From an uncultured Chloroflexales bacterium (GTDB lineage: Bacteria; Chloroflexota; Chloroflexia; Chloroflexales; Chloroflexaceae), in the NCBI GenBank assembly GCA_937925925.1, contig CALANA010000118.1, positions 1 to 39,577 on the forward strand: 39,577 nucleotides of DNA. Reading direction: 5' to 3'. The position numbers and the translations under genes were made by a program. The first letter of the stretch is position 1. Every line of letters starts with the position of its first letter. Shown here piece by piece: positions 1 through 9,267 of the stretch. Under the pieces are notes generated by a model, which did not search any database, was not told the DNA's origin, and saw nothing but the letters and a program-made list of their open reading frames with translations.

Positions 1-118
1 CCGCGACAGCTCGTTCCAGGGGAAGTCTTCTGGTCGTATGCGTAAGCGTACGACAAACCAAAGGATGCGGAATGGCTACGTCAAATTGGTATAACACGTC
101 TATGAGGAGACTGGCGCA

Positions 119-1639
119 CTACGGGGTATCAGCCAGTGCCCGTAATTCTAGATTATCAAAAAAGGCTTCGGTTATCACTGCACCAGGAGACACGACCAGG
201 CCATAGAGTTGCGTGGCCGGTGCATCAACGATCATCCGGGTTACGCGCTGATTGTTAATAAACAACTCAACCTCGTTCCCGCTCAGTTGGGCGGTGAGGC
301 GATTGGTTGCTGTGCGTTGAATTGACTGAGTCTGCCCTTCGGCCAGAATACGCAACCCACCCCCAATCCATTGTTCAAACCAGTAGGTTTGTTGTTCGGG
401 ATCGATCAGAAATGCCAGATAATTGCTGCCATCAACAAAGCGAAAGATCAGGCCCCCGGCACCACCGCTGACCTGTGTATCGACCCCGATACTGAAGTCG
501 GTGACATCACCAATGAACGCGGTGCGGTAACTCCAGATCTGACCGACGCCTGGCTGCGCAGAAATAGCATAGCGCCCATTCGCCAGGCCAACGCTCCAGC
601 CCAATCCTTGTATTTCGGCCCAACCCTGTGGATCGAGAAAATCATAAGCAGACAACAAGGTGCCTGGTGTAAAATCGACGGCAACAATTGGTGCTGTCGG
701 CACCGGTGTGGCCGTAGCTGGCAATGGTGTCGCTGTTGCTGGTACAATCGTAGCGGTGGCGGTCGCCGGACGTGGTGTGGCGGTTGCCGGGGGCGGCGTG
801 GCGGTTGCCGGACGTGGGGTGGCGGTCGCCGGGAGCGGCGTGGCGGTTGCTGGCACCAGGGTGGCGGTCGCCGGGAGCGGCGTGGCGGTCGCTGGCACCA
901 GGGTGGCGGTCGCCGGGCGCAGGGTACTGGTTGGTGATTGTATATCACCCGTCGCCTCAAAGTCGGATGCTGGTGACTGCGCGATGAGCGTCGCTGTTAC
1001 AGTAGGTGCCACATTTCCAGCCACCAGCATTGGTTCGCGCCGTAGCCACAGCACCACGACTAATAATCCAATCACCACCACTCCACTGCCACCAAAGAAC
1101 AACAAGGGTGGGATCGCACGTAACGAGCCAGCACGCCGACGCTGATCGGCATCAGGTGCCATACGTTGGGCAGACTGGGCCTGGGCTAGCAACGCGGCAC
1201 TATCGCGATAAAACGGGTTGATCTGTTGCAGTTGTCGCAGCAACGTGATGGCTTCTGCATAGCGTCGCGCTTTGAGGTGCGCCTGGGCCTGGGTATACAG
1301 AGTTGCCTGTTGATCGCCTCCGGGAGCGGGCGATGCAGGTGCTGGTCCGGGTGTCTCAACCTCAGGCGGCCAGTTCCTGTTAGCCTGGCGTGAGGGAGCG
1401 ATCGAACGACTGCGATCATACAGTTGCCGCTCGCGGAAGTTGCTTAACACCCGATAGGCCTCGTTGAGGCGCTGGGTGCGCTGGCTGGCATAGCTCTGTT
1501 CAGCGGGCGATGTATGCGTATAGCGGTCAGGGTGGTAGCGCGTTACCTGCTGACGATACGCACGTTTGATCTCATCGGTTGAGGCACCCGGTGCTATCCC
1601 CAGCAGTTCATAATAATCGAGTTGCTCGAAATCTTCCAT
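119..1639 (-). CDS. Membrane-anchored J-domain protein: N-terminal J domain, TPR-like segment, TM helix, (PATATP)n linker, C-terminal concanavalin/LamG-like domain
   Basis: MEDFEQLDYYELLGIAPGASTDEIKRAYRQQVTRYHPDRY carries the HPD motif; TM LLFFGGSGVVVIGLLVVVLWL; repeated PATATPxPATAT; C-terminal beta-rich domain. ORF extends to 1681 but the Met at 1639 fits the J domain better. Confidence 0.85.
   Translation of the reverse strand: MEDFEQLDYYELLGIAPGASTDEIKRAYRQQVTRYHPDRYTHTSPAEQSYASQRTQRLNEAYRVLSNFRERQLYDRSRSIAPSRQANRNWPPEVETPGPAPASPAPGGDQQATLYTQAQAHLKARRYAEAITLLRQLQQINPFYRDSAALLAQAQSAQRMAPDADQRRRAGSLRAIPPLLFFGGSGVVVIGLLVVVLWLRREPMLVAGNVAPTVTATLIAQSPASDFEATGDIQSPTSTLRPATATLVPATATPLPATATLVPATATPLPATATPRPATATPPPATATPRPATATATIVPATATPLPATATPVPTAPIVAVDFTPGTLLSAYDFLDPQGWAEIQGLGWSVGLANGRYAISAQPGVGQIWSYRTAFIGDVTDFSIGVDTQVSGGAGGLIFRFVDGSNYLAFLIDPEQQTYWFEQWIGGGLRILAEGQTQSIQRTATNRLTAQLSGNEVELFINNQRVTRMIVDAPATQLYGLVVSPGAVITEAFFDNLELRALADTP
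690..935 (-). repeat. Intragenic tandem repeat encoding a PATATPxP linker
   Basis: Reiterated ggcgtggcggt(t/c)gccgg(g/a) units on the + strand; translation is (PATATP[LRPV])n. Confidence 0.85.
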
Positions 1640-1880
1640 GCATACCAGAACCGTGTGCTGACCAGCCTGCATGCTGCGCAATCAGACACAACGGTGTTAT
1701 ATTGCAAGACTGAATAAGCTATAGAAAAGTGGGACATCCACCCACTGTTTTCGCCTACGATAGTGTGGAAGAAACCTTTTTTCCTCACATTGAAAATATG
1801 GGAAGCAAAACAAAAAAGTACCGCTCTGCCGTAGGCGAAAAAGACGTTAGCAACAAGCGACTGTCGTGCCTTGTATAGGA

Positions 1881-2118
1881 GTCCAGGCTGAAACCTGGAC
1901 AGTGCTGCCAGATACGCCAATAGGAGCCAGGCTGGAGCCTGGACAGAGTACGACCCAGGCTCCAGCCTGGACTTCCGTTTATAATTAGCTGCCAGATACG
2001 CCAATGCGTGCGTATCTGTCGTACCTCGTATAGGAGTACAGGTTTAAGCCTGGACAGAGTACGACCCAGGCTCCAGCCTGGACTCCCGTTTATAATAAGC
2101 CTGGACTGCCGTGTATAA
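1881..2118. repeat. Cluster of extragenic palindromes (CCAGGCTNNAGCCTGG type) with a 45-bp near-identical direct repeat
   Basis: ggacagagtacgacccaggctccagcctggact(t/c)ccgtttataat at 1941-1985 and 2052-2096; gctgccagatacgccaat at 1904-1921 and 1988-2005. Confidence 0.85.
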
Positions 2119-2202
2119 TCAGGATCGGCTTGCTCTAGCCTCTCTTCCAACCGCCGTTATTATAGCATACTGGCGCGTGATTGGAATGGTTGTGGGGGCA
2201 GA

Positions 2203-4068
2203 TCAACCAATCCGGGCCGTTTGGAAAGAAAACTCAACACTGCGCTGAATATGCGCAACCGAGCGAAACGCACGCTTTAGCTCTTGCTGTTCCAATTTAC
2301 TGAGACGTGAGACTGGCATCTGATTGGTGGGTTGTTCACCGGACTGGATCTGCCGATACTGGTGGCGTAGGCGCAGCAAGTTGATGGTTTCAAACGCGGC
2401 GATCAACTCTTCCGCGCCCGTTTCGCTCAAACTGCTCCGGCCAGCCGCCAGCCGCAACCGGGCCAGCGTATTGACTTCGGCACTGCCGGCCTCCAGCGCA
2501 AAGAGGCGCGCCAGATCGACAATCAACGCCGAGCCGCGCTCCTTCAGATCGATCAAATCACGGGTCGTGCCATGGTGTTCGACCACAAACTGACGGAAAA
2601 AGCCGATAGGCGGTGATTGGCGCAGCGCTGCCCGCGCCAGGCGGCTCAAGAAGATCCGTTCTTTACGACCGGACACAATAATAGGGCGCAAAACATGCTC
2701 AACATCTAATTCCCCATACACGCGTCGGTAATCAAAGAAGATGCCCACCCGCAGGAGTGCCTCCTCTTCCGGCAGGTGGATCCAGCGCCGAAAATAGTCT
2801 TGCCAGATCGACAACGGTTGCCGCCATTCAGGGTTGGTCGCCATGATATTGCCGGGACAGCGGGGAAAGCCACATGCTACCAGCCGCTCCACCACACGTT
2901 CAGCCAGCGCCAGAAAGTAGCTCTCGGCCGACGCCGGCGCAAGATCGGCATAGACCAGCGCATTATCCTGATCGGTACGCAACGTCTGCTCGTGCCGCCC
3001 TTCACTACCCAGTACCAGCCAGGCATACGGACACGGTGGTGGGCCGAGATCGGTTTCCGCATCACGCAACAGGCGTGTGAGTAACGCATCATGGGCCACC
3101 GCCACGACCTGCCCAATATCGCTGACTCGTGCGCCGGTATCGAGCAACGCCCCGACCGTCGTTGCCACCTGGTCGGCGTAGGCTCGCAAATCAGCGGTTG
3201 TCCGCGCCCGCCAGAGCTGATCGGCCAGAAAAAGGGGACTGCGACTCTGGCGACGGAGAATATCGGTGTCGGTGACAACACCGATGACGTTCCCATTTTC
3301 GGTAACAGGAATATGATGAAACTTACGTTCCAGCATCAACAACAACGCCTCAAACACCAGCCGCTCACCGGATAAGGTCAGCGCCGGCGCAGTCATCACG
3401 GCAGAGACGGGCGTGGCATCACTCAAGCCACAGGCTAGCACGCGACTGCGCAGATCGCGGTCGGTAATAATCCCCGGTGGCGTGAGATCAACAATCAGGC
3501 ACGAGAGGTAGCGATCCCGCATAATCTGTGCCGCCTCACGCACGGTGGTATCAGGCGCTATCAGGATCGCCTCGTGTTGCTCCAAGTCACGCAGCCGGGT
3601 TTGAAACAGTTCGGGAAGCACACCCGGACGCCGATCCTGAAACGCATTGCCCAGGCGCTCAATCGCCGAGGTGGTGATAAACTGTCCAAACACGGGAAAG
3701 TCCCGACACAGTTGATAAAACATCGCTGCCGGTAGCAGGTAGAGCAATGTTTTGCCACGGGCGCGACTGGTGACAATCGGGGGGCGGCGGCGAATCAACG
3801 AAGGATGCCCAAAAATCTCGCCTTCTTCGAGGGTATCGACCACGGTGCGTACCGGCCCATCTTCACGCAACAGATCGACAATCCCCTCCCGAATAATATA
3901 CAGGTATGCTGCCGGTTTTCCGCCATATACCAGAATATCCTGTCCAGCGGCGAACTCTTCCACATGGATGGCGTTGGCAATACGCTGCACCTGTTCGGGT
4001 GGTAACTGGCTGAACGGGAGCCGTTGCCGAAGAAAATGGGTAATTTCTTCTAAGGTATGGATAGACAT
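2203..4068 (-). CDS. Cyclic nucleotide-binding + CBS pair + DUF294 nucleotidyltransferase-like signalling protein
   Basis: N-terminal cNMP fold (AGQDILVYGGKPAAYLYIIREGIVDLL), CBS motifs (MRDRYLSCLIVD...GIITDRDLRSRVL; GVVTDTDILRR), NTase motif LGSEGRHEQTLRTDQDNALVY. Confidence 0.88.
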   Translation of the reverse strand: MSIHTLEEITHFLRQRLPFSQLPPEQVQRIANAIHVEEFAAGQDILVYGGKPAAYLYIIREGIVDLLREDGPVRTVVDTLEEGEIFGHPSLIRRRPPIVTSRARGKTLLYLLPAAMFYQLCRDFPVFGQFITTSAIERLGNAFQDRRPGVLPELFQTRLRDLEQHEAILIAPDTTVREAAQIMRDRYLSCLIVDLTPPGIITDRDLRSRVLACGLSDATPVSAVMTAPALTLSGERLVFEALLLMLERKFHHIPVTENGNVIGVVTDTDILRRQSRSPLFLADQLWRARTTADLRAYADQVATTVGALLDTGARVSDIGQVVAVAHDALLTRLLRDAETDLGPPPCPYAWLVLGSEGRHEQTLRTDQDNALVYADLAPASAESYFLALAERVVERLVACGFPRCPGNIMATNPEWRQPLSIWQDYFRRWIHLPEEEALLRVGIFFDYRRVYGELDVEHVLRPIIVSGRKERIFLSRLARAALRQSPPIGFFRQFVVEHHGTTRDLIDLKERGSALIVDLARLFALEAGSAEVNTLARLRLAAGRSSLSETGAEELIAAFETINLLRLRHQYRQIQSGEQPTNQMPVSRLSKLEQQELKRAFRSVAHIQRSVEFSFQTARIG

Positions 4069-4146
4069 AGTGGTTATATCAACTCTGGATCTGATTGGCT
4101 GGGGACAAGTATAGAGGGAAAGCACCCTTTTCGTCAAACCGGGCAC

Positions 4147-4443
4147 GAGGCGCGAGGGGTAGCGCGTCCCTCCGGGGTGCGTGCGGCCATCGGAGACCTG
4201 GTGGGCGATGCCGATCCGCTGCGCACGCGGTGAGATGGTTCGCGGCGCATTCCCACGTTACCACTCCTCTCCCGGCAGGGTAGCGGTCACGGTTGCTCAC
4301 AGCCATCCTGCCCGGCTCACCATGACATGGATATGCATAGGCGCGGCGATGAGGCGCGGATGCGTGAGGTGTGCGGCAATGAGGCGCGTGCCGTAGCGCG
4401 TCCCTCCGGGGTGCGGCGGCCATCGAGAACGTGGTGGGCAATG
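4147..4443. repeat. Imperfect direct repeat pair (4147-4210 and 4381-4443)
   Basis: Shared gaggcgcg..gtagcgcgtccctccggggtgcg..cggccatcg..ggtgggc. Confidence 0.75.
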
Positions 4444-4592
4444 ATGGGGTGCGTGGCGCAGATGCGTGATGCGATGAGGTGATGAAGCGTTAGAACGGAG
4501 ACGCTTTTGCGGGAACACGGTAGCCCGTTGCTTGTGCTACCGTACTCCCGCTTCAACGTACTACCGTGTCAACATAGCAGCAACCACTATGA

Positions 4593-6341
4593 TTAGTGCG
4601 CTGCCGCCGATCCCGCGCCACGAGGCACACGTACCGACTCGACCAGATCCTGGATTTCCTGCGGTGGTGCGGCAGTGGCCCGTGAGACAATCAGCGTTAC
4701 TGCGAAATTCAGGATCGCGCCGATTGTGCCAATGCCCTGGGCGGTGATGCCAAAGAATGGCCCCATCAACGGTTCAGCGGTACCGAAGATTTTGACCGAT
4801 TGCATCATCAAAATCATCACCATCGTGAAAATCAAGCCTACTAACATACCGGCGATTGCGCCCTTGTCGTTCGCTCGCTTATCAAAAATACCTAGCACGA
4901 TGATCGGGAAGAAGCTGGCCGCTGCCAGGCCAAAGGCAAACGCGACCACCTCGGCCACAAAGCCAGGCGGATTAATGCCAAAGTAACCGGCGGCGATCAC
5001 CCCAAGGAAAATCACAATTCGACCGACCAGCAGGCGTAATCCCTCGCTGGCGTTCGGGTTGATCAGGCGGTAGTAGATGTCGTGCGAGAAGGCGCTCGAA
5101 ATCACCAGCAGCAGGCCTGACGCGGTGGAGAGCGCCGCTGCCAGACCCCCAGCCGCCACGAGCGCAATCACAAAGGCGGGCAGCCGCGCCACTTCTGGGG
5201 TTGAGAGGACGATAATATCATTGTCAATCGTTGCGTGGGCAAACGTTGTTCCTTTGTCATTCGCCTGCATACTGATCTGCCCATCCTGGTTCACGAAGCT
5301 AATCAAGCCAGTGCGCTGCCAGGATGAAGCCCATTCGATGTCTCTGCCTTGCGCATCTTGCAGGTTGAGAATTTCACGCCCGGCAACCGTCTCGGTCGAT
5401 ACAACCCGCGCGCCATGGAGCGTATTAAGCAGGTTGTAGCGTGCGAATACCGCTACCGCCGGGGCGGTGGTATACAGCAGGGCAATAAACAGCAAGGCCC
5501 AGCCCGCCGAGTAGCGTGCGGCCCGCACGTTCGGCACGGTGTAGAAGCGTACAATGACATGCGGCAGGCCAGCCGTACCGATCATCAGCGCAACCGTGAT
5601 CATAAACACATCAATCGGTTTACGATTGGCAAAGGGTTCGGTATATTCCCGGAACCCTAAATCGATCTGGATCTGATTTAACTTACCGGTAATATCGCTA
5701 AAGACCAGGCTTAATTGCGGGATTGGATTTCCGGTTAAAATCACAGCAATTGCCACCGCCGGAATGAGATACGCAATGATCAAGACCACATACTGGGCGA
5801 CCTGCGTCCAGGTAATCCCTTTCATCCCACCCAACACGGCAAAGAAGGCCACAATAACCATCCCCAGCACTACACCCCAGGTGATGTCCAGGCCCAGGAA
5901 GCGGCTAAAGACCACGCCGACACCACGCATCTGCCCGGCCACATACGTCAGCGAGACGAACACCGCCGCAATCGCCGCCACCCCACGCGCCGTCTTAGAG
6001 TAGTAGCGGTCGCCCACAAAGTCGGGCACGGTATACTTGCCGAACTTACGCAGATAGGGTGCAAGCAGCAGCGCCAGCAGCACATAGCCGCCCGTCCAGC
6101 CCATGAGGTAGATCGAGCCATCGAAGCCTAATACCGAAATCAAACCCGCCATTGAAATAAACGAGGCCGCTGACATCCAGTCCGCAGCAGTGGCCGCCCC
6201 ATTCGCAATCGCCGGCACACCCTGCCCCGCAACATAGAAGCCCTTGGTGTCTTTCACGCGTGATGCATAGCCAATATAGATGTAAATACCAAAGGTCAGA
6301 ATCACCAGAATATACGTCCAGGTCTGGGCATCCATGGTCAC
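4593..6341 (-). CDS. Sodium:solute symporter (SSS family, ActP-like acetate/cation permease)
   Basis: GFYVAGQGVPAIANGAATAADWMSAASFISMAGL, GGYVLLALLLAPYLRKFGKYTVPDFVGDRYY; multiple TM helices. Confidence 0.9.
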   Translation of the reverse strand: MTMDAQTWTYILVILTFGIYIYIGYASRVKDTKGFYVAGQGVPAIANGAATAADWMSAASFISMAGLISVLGFDGSIYLMGWTGGYVLLALLLAPYLRKFGKYTVPDFVGDRYYSKTARGVAAIAAVFVSLTYVAGQMRGVGVVFSRFLGLDITWGVVLGMVIVAFFAVLGGMKGITWTQVAQYVVLIIAYLIPAVAIAVILTGNPIPQLSLVFSDITGKLNQIQIDLGFREYTEPFANRKPIDVFMITVALMIGTAGLPHVIVRFYTVPNVRAARYSAGWALLFIALLYTTAPAVAVFARYNLLNTLHGARVVSTETVAGREILNLQDAQGRDIEWASSWQRTGLISFVNQDGQISMQANDKGTTFAHATIDNDIIVLSTPEVARLPAFVIALVAAGGLAAALSTASGLLLVISSAFSHDIYYRLINPNASEGLRLLVGRIVIFLGVIAAGYFGINPPGFVAEVVAFAFGLAAASFFPIIVLGIFDKRANDKGAIAGMLVGLIFTMVMILMMQSVKIFGTAEPLMGPFFGITAQGIGTIGAILNFAVTLIVSRATAAPPQEIQDLVESVRVPRGAGSAAAH

Positions 6342-6347
6342 ACCTCC

Positions 6348-6635
6348 TTATTCGTGTACGTCAAACTTATTATCAATTCCATCCATCAATTTGGCGTAGA
6401 CGAAGATCAAGACCACAAAGGTGATCATTGATCCCTGGTGCGCAAACCAGAAACTTAAGGGTACCTGACCAAGGTTAATGGTAACGAGGGGTCGAGCCAG
6501 AATAATGCCCGCCACATATGAAACAAGCGCCCAGATCGCAAGGAGAATGAAAATCAGCCGAACATTGGCCTTCCAATAGGCGATCGCCTTCTCCTCACCA
6601 CCTTCAACCACCGCCACTTTACGTCCCGTTGCCAT
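6348..6635 (-). CDS. DUF4212 sodium/substrate symporter small subunit
   Basis: AIAYWKANVRLIFILLAIWALVSYVAGIIL...VPLSFWFAHQGSMITFVVLIFVYAKLMDGID; directly upstream of the SSS gene. Confidence 0.92.
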   Translation of the reverse strand: MATGRKVAVVEGGEEKAIAYWKANVRLIFILLAIWALVSYVAGIILARPLVTINLGQVPLSFWFAHQGSMITFVVLIFVYAKLMDGIDNKFDVHE

Positions 6636-7056
6636 GTCCTGTTCCTCCTACCAGGTTCAAATGCTTCCTCTTGCCGTTTACTTGAGACTATCGGTCTGTA
6701 CAGATGGTTCTGAATACATGCCTACGTATTGGTATCGGTCTTAGTAAAGGAGAACCGCATCCACGCGATACTCCGCGCTGCACCAACCGTTTACTGCTGT
6801 TCTAACTCATCAACGGCTTCCCACTTCCCCAATGAGCCAGGTATCTTGCAGCAAACAGCGGCCATACGGATGCACAGGTACGGTTCCTGGGCGCACCTCC
6901 TTTCGGTCAAAGTGTTCTCTGATCAGGATGTTCACAAATGGAGAAAAAAATGAGATAGCTCTATCGTAAACGAGCGCTTTAAGCTGCTGATAAAGTCTCT
7001 GTAAAGTTTTCGTAAAGTTGCTGCGGCATTGTTGAAGGCTCGTCTCGTCGCTGACG

Positions 7057-9267
7057 CTACGGATAGCGCCAGCTATCCACCAGCGCACTGGTCTGCGGTG
7101 CTATGGAGAATCCAAAGCGACTGATGGCCCAGGTGACAAAGAAGTTGACCGGCATACCAAAAATGCCCGCCGCATAGTGGCTAATCTGCAACAGGTTAAT
7201 CTCCGGGTTGATATAATTGAGCGTGATATACATGGCCGTGACAGCCATACCACTGATCATCCCCATAATCGCCGCCGGACTACTGGCCCGTTTCCAGAAG
7301 ATACTGAGCAGCAGCACCGGAAACAGGGTCGCTGCCGCCAGCGAAAATGACCAGGTCACCATATACACAATCAAACCGAAGCGGGGCAGCGCCGTCACCG
7401 CTGCCAGTAGCCCCACCACCAGCATGGTGATGCGGATAAAGCGCGGCGACTGCGAAAATCCCGCAGGCATCGTCCGCAAGCGTACTATGCGCTGCTGGGG
7501 TGTCTTGATATGGATTGGGACTCGCTGTGCAGGCCGGTATCCGCGCATTATTGTAGTTGACATAACAAAAAGTAACGCACTGGCAGCCGCCAGCGCAGCC
7601 GCCAATCCACCCGCAGCGATCAGCGCCACAACCGTTGCAGGCAAACTGGTCAGATCAGGCAGCATCCCCACCAGTTGTTCCTCACGCATCGCTGTGATCA
7701 CCAGTGCATACTGGTCAGCCGACAATCCGCTCAAGCCCCGATGGAAAAAGGCCCCGTAGATGGGAATACCCAGGCCGATCATCCCCACACTGAGCAGCGC
7801 CCAGCCTGGACTACTGCGACTCTCGCACACGCTGGCAACCGTGCAACTGCGCATCAGCAGATGGGGCATACTGGCCGTTCCACACATCAAGCAGAGCGCA
7901 AAAGCCAGCGTGTTCCAGATACCACTATCATTGGGTGTCATGTCAACCAGCCATCCATTGTTATTGATCGCTGGTGCGAGGCTAAGGGGTAACATCGTAG
8001 CCTGCCCAACCCAGATCAGCGGGATAAGCGCAGCGATGAACAAGATGAATCCCTGCACTACCTGCGTCCCGTGGAGGGCCTGCATACCCCCACGCCAGAT
8101 ATAGAGAAGCATGATCACCACCCCGATCACAACGCCAGGCGCATAGGGTACCCCCAGCAAGGCATTGCCGATCATACCTATACTCATCAGTTGCGCAGTC
8201 ATAAGCAGAAAGGCGATAATCAGCGTGACCAGGGCCGCAATGATGCGGGCAAGCACCCCCTCATATCGCAAGCCAATAAAATCGGTAATGGTATACTGGC
8301 CGGATTTCCGCACATACGGAGCAAAAAGCAGTGCCAGCAGCACATAGCCACCGATCCACCCTATCGTGGCGGCCAATCCGTCATACTCCGGCAACCAGAG
8401 CATGCCCGCCAGTCCTACAAAGGATGCGCTACTCATCCACATCGCCCCGGTCGCCAATCCATTCCACCTGCCCGGAATATGCCGACTGGCTACACAATAC
8501 TCTGCCAGCGTCAAAGTGCATGCTCGCCAGCCAATCCCCACGTACATGCTTATGGTTAAGATCACCACCACCCAGGATATGCGTCGTGGCGCAAACCCAA
8601 AGAGCAGATCATACAGCCCGATCACCAGAATAACCAGGACAAAACTCAAAACCAGGCGTAACAACAGGGTATGTTGAAGTGATTGTTCAGTTGTCGTGGT
8701 GATCAATGGCAAACCTGGCCGGGTCGCACGATCGAGACCGGCCATACGCCACGCATATCCGAAGATCAGGAATATACCGAACACCAATACACCACTTATT
8801 GTCAGCAGCGCATAAGGAGCGAGTATACTGCTCGATCCGGGAGTGGCGGGAGCAACCAGCAGCGGAGGCAACAGCACGATCAGCGGTAGACTGACCAGAA
8901 ACCAGGTAGCCAGCAGTATGCTCGTCATCTGCAGATTAGCGCGCCAGTAACCAGCCAGCCAGTCTGGTGTAGCAAGCAGGGGTATCTGGCTGGGAGCTGT
9001 GCGTGCTTCGTGGGCTAGCAAAATCGACTCAGGGCGTTCCTGTCCACCTTCTCCCCGGCCAGCTAGCGTCGGAGCAACGGATGCCAATACAGGATCAGGA
9101 CGTTCTGGTAGTTGAGCGCGGTCATCAGGAATACGCTCGATACGGGGAAAGAGACGATCCAGTGTCCAGAACGCCAGACGGACGATGAACATCCACAGCA
9201 GCAACAGCAACAACGGTCTCGCCCAATCCGACGACGCCAGCACTTCAAACATGGGTGTTCTGATCAC
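7057..9267 (-). CDS. DUF4212-like domain fused to an SSS-family permease (736 aa)
   Basis: YWRANLQMTSILLATWFLVSL...LIFGYAWRMAGLD aligns with the separate DUF4212 protein; the remainder (GAMWMSSASFVGLAGM, GGYVLLALLFAPYVRKSGQYTITDFIGLRY) aligns with the ActP-like permease; GTG start. Confidence 0.88.
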   Translation of the reverse strand: MIRTPMFEVLASSDWARPLLLLLLWMFIVRLAFWTLDRLFPRIERIPDDRAQLPERPDPVLASVAPTLAGRGEGGQERPESILLAHEARTAPSQIPLLATPDWLAGYWRANLQMTSILLATWFLVSLPLIVLLPPLLVAPATPGSSSILAPYALLTISGVLVFGIFLIFGYAWRMAGLDRATRPGLPLITTTTEQSLQHTLLLRLVLSFVLVILVIGLYDLLFGFAPRRISWVVVILTISMYVGIGWRACTLTLAEYCVASRHIPGRWNGLATGAMWMSSASFVGLAGMLWLPEYDGLAATIGWIGGYVLLALLFAPYVRKSGQYTITDFIGLRYEGVLARIIAALVTLIIAFLLMTAQLMSIGMIGNALLGVPYAPGVVIGVVIMLLYIWRGGMQALHGTQVVQGFILFIAALIPLIWVGQATMLPLSLAPAINNNGWLVDMTPNDSGIWNTLAFALCLMCGTASMPHLLMRSCTVASVCESRSSPGWALLSVGMIGLGIPIYGAFFHRGLSGLSADQYALVITAMREEQLVGMLPDLTSLPATVVALIAAGGLAAALAAASALLFVMSTTIMRGYRPAQRVPIHIKTPQQRIVRLRTMPAGFSQSPRFIRITMLVVGLLAAVTALPRFGLIVYMVTWSFSLAAATLFPVLLLSIFWKRASSPAAIMGMISGMAVTAMYITLNYINPEINLLQISHYAAGIFGMPVNFFVTWAISRFGFSIAPQTSALVDSWRYP

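Noticed and set aside
660-1145. Plus-strand ORF GVAVAGxGVAVAG...
   Set aside because: Antisense shadow of the PATATP-encoding repeat in the J-domain gene; low complexity, no start context.
6650-6680. tRNA T-arm-like ggttcaaatgc
   Set aside because: No acceptor, anticodon or D-arm could be folded around it on either strand.
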